DNA of 64,000 nt from Flavobacteriaceae bacterium (GTDB taxonomy: Bacteria; Bacteroidota; Bacteroidia; Flavobacteriales; Flavobacteriaceae). Where the stretch lies: contig CP046177.1 in NCBI GenBank assembly GCA_014075215.1, positions 2,914,501 through 2,978,500 of the forward strand. The letters run 5' to 3'. A program made the translations under genes and the position numbers. Of the stretch, positions 26,209 to 33,869 are shown in pieces; the stretch's first letter is position 1, and every line of letters begins with the position of its first letter. The notes beneath the pieces are model-generated. The model made no database searches. It was not told the DNA's origin and worked only from the letters and a program-made list of their open reading frames with translations.

Positions 26209-26796
26209 TCAACATTTTTTATACTTGTCATGTAGGCCTACTCTTTTTATAATCATAGGAATAATCTTCTCCAGACGTTTTTGTTTTGTGGTTTCTCTTT
26301 TGGCTTCGGAAATATAAGCTGCATATTCCCTTTTACAACTCAAAGACAACGATTCAAATTTTTCTTTTAGCACTGTATTTATATCCAATTGTTTTTGTAA
26401 ATCGTCGGGTATGATCAAAGGTTTTTTTTGTTGTTTTATAACTTTTCCCTGTTGTTGGTTTTGGATAGCCTCCAAAATGTATTTCTTAATAATTGATTCG
26501 TCAATATCATGAATACTTGTAAATCTCCATTGGCGCATAGCAGTAGTTTTTCCTTCTTGTGCATTCACAAGTTTACCATGTGTGTCTTTTAACAAAGCAC
26601 CTTGAACAAACCATAAACCAAAATGATGTTTAAAGCCTGATATTCCAACAATATTTTTCCCTCCGCTGGTATAAAAAGGAACTCCTCACTTTATTGTTTC
26701 TTCAACAGGCAGTTTTAATAAAATAGTGCGTACTAATTTTAAGGCTTCTTTCCAGGTAGTTTGTTTTTCTATATATGCAGTAACTTTTGCATTCAT
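26209..26796 (-). pseudogene. YdeI/OmpD-associated family protein (DUF1801 + YdeI), broken
   Basis: From ATG 26796 the frame reads VTAYIEKQTTWKEALKLV and VEETIK, then TGA at 26686-26688 where Trp is expected (TIK-W-GVPF). About 10 nt further, a one-base loss in the T run (CCTTTT) shifts the frame. The rest reads FYTSGGKNIVGISGF, then HHFGLWFVQGALLKDTHGKL, and the YdeI C-terminal part IPDDLQKQL and SLSCKREYAAYISEAKRETT. Two lesions in one short gene show decay. The family includes proteins proposed to protect against antimicrobial peptides; its biochemical role is unclear. Confidence 0.78.
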
Positions 26797-26805
26797 GATC
26801 AATTA

Positions 26806-27210
26806 CTAATGCGGGCTGCTAATCATCCATTGTATTCCAAATTTATCAATAAAGCTTCCAAACTTACCTCCCCAAAATACATCCTGATATGGCATCTCTA
26901 TTTTACCTCCGTCAGCTAATCCGTGAAATAGTTTCTCTCCGTGTTTGGCATCATCTGCCATAATAGATATATGATAGGCACTGCCTTTTACAATAGGTTT
27001 GTGAAATGCATCGGAAGCTTTTAACTCACACCCCTTACCGAAAGTCATCGTAAGATGCATTATTTTATCTTCCGCACCTTCGCTGAGATATTCCGGTGGC
27101 CCGTCCGAATAACGCATAAGCACTTGAAACTCTCCGTTTAATACTTCTTTATAAAAAAGCATCGCCTCTTCACAATTTCCTTCAAAAGTCAGGTATACAT
27201 CACATTTCAT
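26806..27210 (-). CDS. VOC/PhnB-like family protein
   Basis: A 134-residue glyoxalase-fold protein of the PhnB/3-demethylubiquinone methyltransferase-like subgroup: VYLTFEGNCEEAMLFYKEVL at the start, then FQVLMRYSDGPPEY and IMHLTMTFGKGCELKASDAF, and the typical end FWGGKFGSFIDKFGIQWMIS. Such proteins bind metals or small molecules, and the substrate is not predictable. It ends 9 nt before the broken YdeI-like gene on the same strand, suggesting an old operon. Confidence 0.85.
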   Translation of the reverse strand: MKCDVYLTFEGNCEEAMLFYKEVLNGEFQVLMRYSDGPPEYLSEGAEDKIMHLTMTFGKGCELKASDAFHKPIVKGSAYHISIMADDAKHGEKLFHGLADGGKIEMPYQDVFWGGKFGSFIDKFGIQWMISSPH

Positions 27211-27376
27211 AAATAGTTCTTTATGTTTGTACTATAAATATATCATTTATGAGCTATATTTTCAAAATAATGTTTCTTAATTTTTTCTACATTTTTAATC
27301 GTTTTCTCAATCCATTCCAGATATAGCTCCTCTTTTTCACAGGTCTCTTACAAACATAATAAAATTTCCTACTTTT

Positions 27377-28075
27377 ATGAGTATGAAAAGATTGGTAGTT
27401 TTGACCGGTGCGGGGATGAGTGCGGAAAGCGGATTAAAAACGTTCAGGGATGCTGGTGGCTTATGGGAAGGGCATGATATCATGGAAGTTGCTACACCAC
27501 AGGCATTTGAAAGAAATCCGGAATTGGTATTGGAATTTTATAATCAGCGTAGAAAGCAACTTTTAGAAGCAATACCTAATGACGGGCACCATCAGTTAAG
27601 ACATTTGGAAAACTATTTTGATGTACACGTCATTACGCAAAATGTAGATGATTTACACGAAAGAGCGAAAAGCACTCATGTTTTGCATTTACACGGAGAG
27701 CTTAAAAAGGTACGAAGTGTTTCAAATGAAAACCTTATTTTAGATTGGACCGAAGATCTAAATATAGGTGATTTGGCAACTGACGGCAGCCAGTTAAGAC
27801 CTCATATTGTTTGGTTTGGAGAAGCAGTTCCTATGTTAGATAGGGCTATTGAAATCACTAAAAAAGCTGATATGCTGGTTATTATCGGAACATCTATGCA
27901 AGTATATCCTGCTGCGAGTTTGATTAACTTTATTGAACCAAACATACCTATCTGTTTTATAGACCCGAAACCATCTATAGTCGGGTATTACAACCAAAAT
28001 TTGACCATCATAAAAAAGAAAGCTGTTGACGGGACTCGGGAACTGGTTAAGTTATTAACCCGTCAAAAAATTTGA
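27377..28075 (+). CDS. Sir2 family NAD-dependent protein deacylase
   Basis: A 232-residue sirtuin. NAD site: VLTGAGMSAESGLKTFRDAG; TQNVDDLHERA; catalytic His in VLHLHGELKK. FYNQRR near 57 carries the Tyr-x-x-Arg pair that marks class III (SIRT5/CobB-like) desuccinylases. The usual four zinc-binding Cys after the catalytic His are absent: the stretch VRSVSNENLILDWTEDLN has none. Starts are possible at 27377 or 27383. Its stop overlaps the end of the convergent gene at 28047 by 29 bp. TGA is its normal stop codon. Confidence 0.9.
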   Translation: MSMKRLVVLTGAGMSAESGLKTFRDAGGLWEGHDIMEVATPQAFERNPELVLEFYNQRRKQLLEAIPNDGHHQLRHLENYFDVHVITQNVDDLHERAKSTHVLHLHGELKKVRSVSNENLILDWTEDLNIGDLATDGSQLRPHIVWFGEAVPMLDRAIEITKKADMLVIIGTSMQVYPAASLINFIEPNIPICFIDPKPSIVGYYNQNLTIIKKKAVDGTRELVKLLTRQKI

Positions 28076-28514
28076 ATAATCTCCCTTCGGTAATAATACT
28101 GCCTTTTTCTATCAGGCTAAACAGTTCCGTATTTCTTTCCGGAGTGTATTTTTTCTCTCCGGTCAAGTATGTTACGGAAGCATCTTTTGGATGATGCAGT
28201 AACCATCGATATCCTTCTTCCGTAAACAAATCAATATCGGAATGAATAGTAATCACAATTCTTTTGATAACTGTTTTTCCGCATTCAAATAAATTCAAAG
28301 ATTTTTTGGAAAAGTGTTCCAAATACTGCACTTTATGCAACACATCTTCCCATACAAGATCGCTATATACGTTTAGCTCCTCTTCCACCAAAGAAGGTTT
28401 TTTAACTTTTATGATCTCCCATTCTTTTACATCGATCTTTTGAGTGGCTAAGAATTGTGCAAATTCTTTGTGCAAAGATTCAAACTGTTCTTTGGAAAGC
28501 TGCCTGTATTTCAT
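28047..28514 (-). CDS. Hypothetical protein (DUF6495-like)
   Basis: A 155-residue protein starting MKYRQLSKEQFESLHKEFAQ; I prefer this over the start 13 codons upstream, which lies inside the terminator hairpin. Conserved-looking parts are WEDVLHKVQYLEHFSKKSLN, IVITIHSDIDLFTEEGYRW and FSLIEKGSIITEGRLFKFFD. I recall this as a flavobacterial family (DUF6495), with limited certainty. It overlaps the sirtuin gene end tail to tail. Confidence 0.7.
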   Translation of the reverse strand: MKYRQLSKEQFESLHKEFAQFLATQKIDVKEWEIIKVKKPSLVEEELNVYSDLVWEDVLHKVQYLEHFSKKSLNLFECGKTVIKRIVITIHSDIDLFTEEGYRWLLHHPKDASVTYLTGEKKYTPERNTELFSLIEKGSIITEGRLFKFFDGLIT

Positions 28515-28526
28515 TTTAAAAATAAA

Positions 28527-28550
28527 AAAGCCCGCCAAATGGCAGGCTTT
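28527..28550 (-). terminator. Rho-independent terminator of rpsF-rpsR-rplI
   Basis: On the minus strand, AAAGCCTGCC and GGCGGGCTTT pair around ATTT (one G-U), followed by a T run. It lies 35 bp after the rplI stop and just before the 28514 gene start. Confidence 0.8.
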
Positions 28551-28584
28551 CATTTATTATTTTACATCAATTATTAAGTGGTTT

Positions 28585-29034
28585 TTATTTTTCAGCGACT
28601 ACTTCAAAAGTAATATCGGCTACCACTTCTTTATGTAGTCTTACGGAAGCACTATATTTGCCTAGCCTTTTGACTGATCCGCCGACTACTTTAATGTATT
28701 TTTTATTTATTTCCGTACCGGATTTTGCAATTGCTTCCGCAACATTTATATTGTTTACAGAGCCAAATAATTTATCTCCCGCACCTACTTTAGAAGGAAT
28801 TTTAATTTCCAAACCTTTGACAGTCTCTGCCAGTTTATTGGCATCTTCAATTAATTTAGCTTCTTTGAATGCGCGCTGCTTTAAATTTTCCGCCAATACT
28901 TTTTTAGCAGAAGAAGTAGCTAAAATTGCAAAACCTTTAGGAATCAAAAAGTTTCTGCCATAACCGTTTTTAACGGTTACTATATCATCTTTAAACCCCA
29001 GATTTTCTACATCTTGTTTTAATATCAATTCCAT
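28585..29034 (-). CDS. rplI: 50S ribosomal protein bL9
   Basis: A 149-residue ribosomal protein. N-terminal rRNA-binding domain: MELILKQDVENLGFKDDIVT, then VKNGYGRNFLIPKGFAI. A connecting helix covers about 45-75, and the C-terminal domain has KLFGSVNNINVAEAIAK and YSASVRLHKEVVADITFEVV. Third gene of the rpsF operon; it starts 17 nt after rpsR. Confidence 0.97.
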   Translation of the reverse strand: MELILKQDVENLGFKDDIVTVKNGYGRNFLIPKGFAILATSSAKKVLAENLKQRAFKEAKLIEDANKLAETVKGLEIKIPSKVGAGDKLFGSVNNINVAEAIAKSGTEINKKYIKVVGGSVKRLGKYSASVRLHKEVVADITFEVVAEK

Positions 29035-29051
29035 AATACTACTTCTTTTAA

Positions 29052-29351
29052 TTATTTTAACATATCTCCAACATAAGGCATCAAGGCTAAATGACGAGCT
29101 CTTTTAATGGCCTGTGCAACTTTACGCTGGTATTTTAATGATGTTCCTGTCAAACGTCTCGGTAAGATCTTACCTTGTTCGTTTACCAAATACATTAAAA
29201 AATCCGGATCCTTATAATCTATATATTTAATACCGCTCTTTTTAAAACGGCAATATTTGGCTTCTTTTTTAGTATCGATATCAAGCGGAGTTAAATAACG
29301 TACTTTACCTTGCTTGTTTCCTTTTACTTGTTCTTCTATGGATGATGCCAT
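29052..29351 (-). CDS. rpsR: 30S ribosomal protein bS18
   Basis: A 99-residue small-subunit protein with the family core [40 protein letters not shown] and [14 protein letters not shown]. It forms a heterodimer with bS6 on the 30S platform, which is encoded just upstream (3-nt gap). No priB or ssb lies between rpsF and rpsR, unlike in some other phyla. Confidence 0.97.
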   Translation of the reverse strand: MASSIEEQVKGNKQGKVRYLTPLDIDTKKEAKYCRFKKSGIKYIDYKDPDFLMYLVNEQGKILPRRLTGTSLKYQRKVAQAIKRARHLALMPYVGDMLK

Positions 29352-29354
29352 GTC

Positions 29355-29696
29355 TTACTTTTTTGCAGATGTTATACGTTCCCTTCTTTTTTCAGCCCAA
29401 GCTGCAGCATGTGCATCTAACTTTACAGTTAAATAACGCATAACGCTATCATCTCTTCTGAACTCAAGTTCAAAAGGCGCTACGGCTTCTCCGGCTATTT
29501 TATACTCAAATAAGTGATAAAAACCACTTTTTTTATTTTGAATGGGGTATGCCAACTTCTTTAAGCCCCAATCCTCTTTGGAAATCATTTCGGCACCTTT
29601 GGAAACCAAATAGTCCTCAAACTTTTGTACTGTTTCCTTTATCTGAGTATCAGATAAAACGGGATTCAAAATGAAAACAGTTTCGTAATGATTCAT
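29355..29696 (-). CDS. rpsF: 30S ribosomal protein bS6
   Basis: A 113-residue protein starting MNHYETVFILNPVLSDTQIK; an in-frame start upstream is rejected because it would place the promoter inside the gene. KEDWGLKKLAYPIQNKKSGF and RRDDSVMRYLTVKLD are typical of bS6. First gene of rpsF-rpsR-rplI, with a clear Bacteroidota-type promoter at 29730-29759. Confidence 0.97.
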   Translation of the reverse strand: MNHYETVFILNPVLSDTQIKETVQKFEDYLVSKGAEMISKEDWGLKKLAYPIQNKKSGFYHLFEYKIAGEAVAPFELEFRRDDSVMRYLTVKLDAHAAAWAEKRRERITSAKK

Positions 29697-29729
29697 AATA
29701 GGTATTAATTGTTTTTTAAATTGAGGTTG

Positions 29730-29759
29730 CAAAGGTACAAAAAAAATCAACATTTCAAA
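29730..29759 (-). promoter_or_regulatory. rpsF operon promoter
   Basis: On the minus strand, a TTTG box (29756-29759) and TACCTTTG (29730-29737) are separated by 18 bp, fitting the Bacteroidota consensus TTTG-N(17-20)-TAnnTTTG. It lies 34 bp upstream of the rpsF start. Confidence 0.75.
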
Positions 29760-29768
29760 TTTATATAC

Positions 29769-29997
29769 TCATTTAACCCAGGGTAAACGCATTAAAGTTA
29801 ACATGCTTTTAATCAATACTTTATGATTTTTTGATCCAAGTTAACCTGTAATTATTTTCAAAAAAATGAATAATCATTAAAGGTAAGTTTAAAAAATTAC
29901 GAATAAAATCCATTATTAAATGTCAATTCTTTAATGAAAAATTAGTTTTATTGATATATTCATAAAAGTTTAATGCGTTTGCCCTGTCATTTAACCC
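29769..29997. mobile_element. MITE family 3 with flanking direct repeats
   Basis: The inverted ends CAGGGTAAACGCATTAAAGTT (left, 29779-29799) and its counterpart at 29966-29986 match at 19 of 21 positions around a 166-bp AT-rich core. Outside, TCATTTAACCC occurs on both sides (29769-29779 and 29987-29997), which looks like a 10-11 bp target duplication. No coding capacity. It fills most of the 300-bp gap between the rpsF promoter and the outer-membrane protein gene. I see only one copy in this window. Confidence 0.65.
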
Positions 29998-30055
29998 GAA
30001 TGATGTTTTTCGGTGTACGGGATCCTTTTCCAATGAAAAGAAGTTTTTTTAAGAA

Positions 30056-31144
30056 CTAATCAAAATCAAACCGAAGCCCCATAGAAATATTTCTAGTTTC
30101 CGTATTCTTAAACAATGAATTGAGGTCGTATTTTACATATAAACCGTAACTCCGATAAGCCAAATAAGCACTCAATCCGTAATTATAAATATTGGTATTG
30201 AAACCTGCTTTTTGTAACTCCTCTACCCTGATTCCGGAAGCATTTCTGTATTTCAAATATTGTCTTGTTCCTAACTTAAACCCTAGAAAACCTCCCAAAC
30301 CCACTCTCCATGATTTGTTTCTACGATCGCTAATCGTTCCGTCATCATACGTTCTGTTTTTAGAAAAATCGATTTCCAAATGAACCGGAAAAATCATTTG
30401 TACATGGCGCAATCTACTTTCTGATGTCGAAAATTGAAATACTTCCAGTCTTGTATTTCCACCGTCCACTACGTGATATTGATTACCTTCAGGTCTTAAA
30501 TTATTCCAAAGAAATGAAAAACCATATTTCAAATAAGCTTTGGATGCTTTTTCACTTAAACGATATTTAAAAGTAAAACCTACTTCATAAAACCTGGATT
30601 TCCAAAACTTATATGGAGAATCATTTAAAGAGGTAATTCGATGGTTTGTTAATATATTATTTGCACCTAATGCAAAGACAAACTGACTTGTAGTTCTTCT
30701 ATTTCTCCTTCTTTTAGAGCGCCTTTCTCTTCGCCCCCTTCTTCCTTCGTCATCTTCCTCTGTAAAACGAAGTTGAAATGTCTTTCCTCCTATAGAGAAT
30801 GTACTTTCTTCATAATATCTATCTTCCCCTAAAATTTTCCCATCTGTTTTTGCCTGTACTAAAAGTTGAAGATTCCGTTCTTCAATTACTACTAAAGTTT
30901 CAATTCTTTTTGCATGATATGCTGCAGCTTCTTTTTTTAATTGATCTGCCTGAGTTTTGGTAATTTTTCCTTCTTCCAGTTGCATATTGATTTCTTTCAC
31001 CCTACTTTTTAGAGAATCCTTCTGTTGTTTGATAATTTGGTCGATATTTTTTGAAATTTTTTTTACTTCGCTCTCAAAAGTTTTATTTTGAGATATGGCA
31101 GTAGCTGTATAGAACAACACTACTATAAATAGTATGCTTTTCAT
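30056..31144 (-). CDS. Outer-membrane beta-barrel protein with coiled-coil N-terminus
   Basis: A 362-residue protein: signal peptide (FIVVLFYTATAISQ), then a charged coiled-coil region (about 25-110, SEVKKISKNIDQIIKQQKDS). Next comes a very basic patch (RRGRRERRSKRRRNRRTTS, near 135-153) and a C-terminal beta-barrel of alternating strands ending NISMGLRFDFD. It is the third gene of a sigma factor/membrane regulator/OMP operon, 26 nt after its neighbour. The basic patch between periplasmic helix and barrel is unusual and could bind LPS or nucleic acid; this is inference. Confidence 0.75.
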   Translation of the reverse strand: MKSILFIVVLFYTATAISQNKTFESEVKKISKNIDQIIKQQKDSLKSRVKEINMQLEEGKITKTQADQLKKEAAAYHAKRIETLVVIEERNLQLLVQAKTDGKILGEDRYYEESTFSIGGKTFQLRFTEEDDEGRRGRRERRSKRRRNRRTTSQFVFALGANNILTNHRITSLNDSPYKFWKSRFYEVGFTFKYRLSEKASKAYLKYGFSFLWNNLRPEGNQYHVVDGGNTRLEVFQFSTSESRLRHVQMIFPVHLEIDFSKNRTYDDGTISDRRNKSWRVGLGGFLGFKLGTRQYLKYRNASGIRVEELQKAGFNTNIYNYGLSAYLAYRSYGLYVKYDLNSLFKNTETRNISMGLRFDFD

Positions 31145-31170
31145 GATAATATACTTTAAATTTTTTGGTA

Positions 31171-32007
31171 TTAGTTATTTCTATTGGCAATAGCTATTGC
31201 CACATCTGAAACTCTTTTTTTAATAAACTGATAAAAATTGTTTTGAAAACTTTCTTCCCGAACATCTCTTTCTACTTCTGCTAAAATGATTTTCGGATCT
31301 ATTTTTAAATTTGTTTTTTGCAATTCTTTTTCAATGGCTTTTAAAACTGCTGCCCGAGATACCTTATACTTTTGATAATACTTTTTTACTTCCTCTTTTG
31401 TATGTGTTACTGCATACAAAAGAGCATCACTACTAACTGAAATCCTATAATTGGTTTCTTTAAAATTTGTTTCTTTGTCCCATATACCATCCTTATTAAC
31501 CCGGGTTTCGACAACTGTTTGTTTTTCTTTTTGAGGAATGAATACTTTTTTTTGAACTTTCAAATCTGTCACTAATTCTTTTTGAAGGTTTTTTTGAGCA
31601 GTTGAAAGTTGTTTTACAGCTACCTGAGATAATTTACCTTCCTGTATGTTCCTATCAGCTACTTCTTTCCGTATTATCCGTTTGGCGGAATTTGTAACGA
31701 CCGCATCTTCTTGTTTTACAACTTCTTTTACTTTCTGCTTGTCAATTTGAGGAATAGTCATATCTTTTTTTACAATAGTATTTTCCAGTATGATTTTCTC
31801 ATTTTTCGAAGTATCATTCAAAAAAAAGAACAGCGAAATCATCAACAAAACAGACGCTGCATACCCTATGTATAAAAACCGTCCTCTCTTTTTCTTCTCC
31901 TCCAAATAATTTAACTGATAAGACAAACGCTCCCAGGCAGAGGCCGACGGTTGTATTTTTCTAGTCTGTAATTTTTTTCTAAACTCTTTGTCTAACTTAT
32001 TTTCCAT
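31171..32007 (-). CDS. Membrane-anchored protein, probable anti-sigma factor
   Basis: A 278-residue protein with a cytoplasmic N-terminal part (EFRKKLQTRKIQPSASAWER, a pattern common in flavobacterial anti-sigma partners) and one membrane helix near 45-62 (FLYIGYAASVLLMISLFFFL). The rest is a Lys/Glu/Val-rich periplasmic part. It overlaps the sigma gene by 11 nt, so expression is coupled. Function inferred from position and topology; there is no zinc-binding anti-sigma motif. Confidence 0.65.
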   Translation of the reverse strand: MENKLDKEFRKKLQTRKIQPSASAWERLSYQLNYLEEKKKRGRFLYIGYAASVLLMISLFFFLNDTSKNEKIILENTIVKKDMTIPQIDKQKVKEVVKQEDAVVTNSAKRIIRKEVADRNIQEGKLSQVAVKQLSTAQKNLQKELVTDLKVQKKVFIPQKEKQTVVETRVNKDGIWDKETNFKETNYRISVSSDALLYAVTHTKEEVKKYYQKYKVSRAAVLKAIEKELQKTNLKIDPKIILAEVERDVREESFQNNFYQFIKKRVSDVAIAIANRNN

Positions 32008-32557
32008 GAGTACTCATATAATTTATTTTGTGATAATGCTCTTGTAACCATTTTCTTGCTTTAAATAATTGTGATTTGGACGTGCTTACCGTAATGTTCA
32101 ATTTTTCGGCAATCTCCGTATGTTTATACCCTTCTATAGCATATAAATTAAATACCATTTTATAACCTTTCGGTAAACCATCAATCAATTTTTGTATATC
32201 TTCCGTTGAAGTATTTTCCAAATTCTCAGCTGCATAATTATTGTATACATACTCTTCATCCGTCATCTGTATAGCGTTCTTTTTTCGTAAATATGACAGA
32301 CATGTATTGACCATAATTCTCCGAATCCAATTCTCAAAATTTCCTTCGTGCCTGAACTTGTGTAAATGTGTAAAAACTTTTAAAAATCCTGACAACATCA
32401 ATTCTTCCGCATGACGGCTGTCTTTTACATATTGTCTGCAGACACCTAGCATTTTTGGAGAAAACTTATCAAAAATTGCTTTTTGGGCTGTTCTGTCTCG
32501 TTGTATTGCTTTTTGTATTACCAATTTTTGCGAATGATGTAATGAAATAATTTTCAT
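31997..32557 (-). CDS. ECF RNA polymerase sigma factor
   Basis: A 186-residue sigma-70 family protein. Region 2: AIQRDRTAQKAIFDKFSPKM, AEELMLSGFLKVFTHLHKF and NFENWIRRIMVNTCLSYLRK; region 4: DGLPKGYKMVFNLYAIEGYK, HTEIAEKLNITVSTSKSQLF. I chose MKIISLHHSQ at 32557; an upstream TTG start at 32587 is less likely. It heads an operon with a membrane-anchored regulator and an outer-membrane protein, suggesting control of envelope functions. Confidence 0.88.
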   Translation of the reverse strand: MKIISLHHSQKLVIQKAIQRDRTAQKAIFDKFSPKMLGVCRQYVKDSRHAEELMLSGFLKVFTHLHKFRHEGNFENWIRRIMVNTCLSYLRKKNAIQMTDEEYVYNNYAAENLENTSTEDIQKLIDGLPKGYKMVFNLYAIEGYKHTEIAEKLNITVSTSKSQLFKARKWLQEHYHKINYMSTHGK

Positions 32558-32787
32558 GAGTGATTCTTCTACTATAAATGAACTCAATAATTAAAATTTA
32601 TAAATATGTTTTTCACCTCAATTGTTTTGTTTTTACACATGATATAATTAAAGACTACATCAAAAGTAAAAAGGTTGCTCCAAATTATGAATTGAAAGAA
32701 TGATAAAGCACAACATGTATTTTCTAAAAATAATTTTACTAGCTTAGCTTAACGTTTTTTTGAATATCCGTTAAATGCCTAAGAAAA

Positions 32788-32872
32788 ATACAGTTGAAAA
32801 GTTGAAAAATTTGAAAGTTGAAAAATGTAAAAGCCCGCATTTTAGTGCTTATTTTTAACTTTAAACTATATT
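32788..32872. repeat. Dispersed A-rich intergenic repeat, copy 3
   Basis: GTTGAAAAGTTGAAAAATTT and GAAAGTTGAAAAATG, then a C/T-rich part ending TTTTTAACTTTAAACTATAT. It resembles 7288-7384 and 21078-21178. The rest of the 32.6-32.9 kb gap shows nothing I can name. Confidence 0.4.
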
Positions 32873-32892
32873 AGGTGTCATAACGGGTAATC

Positions 32893-33779
32893 AAACGTAT
32901 TTAATTCTCGGAGGAACTAGTTTCTTAGGCCCACACCAAGTGGCATATGCTATTTCCGGAGGGCATTCGGTCAGTATTTTTACCAGAGGAAAGACAAAAC
33001 CTACCATTCACAAAGAATATTTTGAGAAAGTTGAACATTTGATCGGCGATAGAGAAGACAATCTAAAAGCATTGGAAAATAGAAGCTGGGATATTGTGAT
33101 TGATAATTCGGGAAGAAAAACAGCATGGACAAAAAAAACCGCAAACCTCTTAAAAGAAACTGATAAGGTACTGCTAAAAGAGCCTGATAGCATTGAAGAT
33201 GAAACCTTAAAAATGGAATATTGGTATGCGTTATGAAAGCTACTTCCGAGTTAGAAGCAAGCAACGCTTTTGGAAAAGAAAGAACCATTATTGTAAGACC
33301 GACCTATGTGTTTGGCCCGGGTGATAGAACCGATCGTTTTACACATTGGCCGATTCGACTGGCAAAAGATGGCGATATTCTTGTTCCGGGAGAAAAAGAG
33401 GATCCCGTACGGTACATCGATGTCAGAGGTGTTGCCGAATGGTGTATCCGACTGGCAGAAAACAAAGCTTCGGGAACATATAATGCGGTAGGATCATCGG
33501 AAAATATTACTATGCACGGTTTTATTGACAAAGCAAAATCAACTTTTGATGTGGAATCGAATTTTGTATACGTAGATAATTATGATTTCTTAAAAGAAAA
33601 TAATCTATACTATATTCATTCCCTGGATCATACAAGATCAATACACCTACGGTTCAGCTCGAATTAATAATGATAAAGCAAAAAATAACGGATTGACCTT
33701 TAGAAATTTAAATACTTCCATCAAAGAAACTCACGATTGGTGGTATTCCGACACATTAACTGATGAGAGAAGAAACTAA
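32893..33779 (+). pseudogene. NAD-dependent epimerase/dehydratase, multiply broken
   Basis: The frame opens YLILGGTSFLGPHQVAYAIS (Rossmann GGTSFLG) and SVSIFTRGKTKP. It runs SWDIVIDNSGRKTAWTKKTA and LKETDK, then jumps to VLLKEPDSIEDETLKMEYWY, so the catalytic YxxxK region is lost by deletion. A frameshift at about 33230 leads into MKATSELEASNAFGKERTII and VRPTYVFGPGDRTDRFTHWP. A further shift near 33640 precedes the end NGLTFRNLNTSIKETHDWWY. At least three lesions, so a clearly dead gene of an SDR epimerase family. Confidence 0.82.
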
Positions 33780-33869
33780 TTTGAGAAAAATCCGAAATCT
33801 ATTTTATTTAGGGAACAGGAACTTCTAAAAAAATGGAAAGCATTTAAGAAGCAGTAATACTTCGGCAAT

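Noticed and set aside
32557..32587. Start of the ECF sigma gene at the upstream TTG (MSSFIVEESL)
   Set aside because: The extension has no family similarity, and the ATG at 32557 fits sigma-factor N-termini better.
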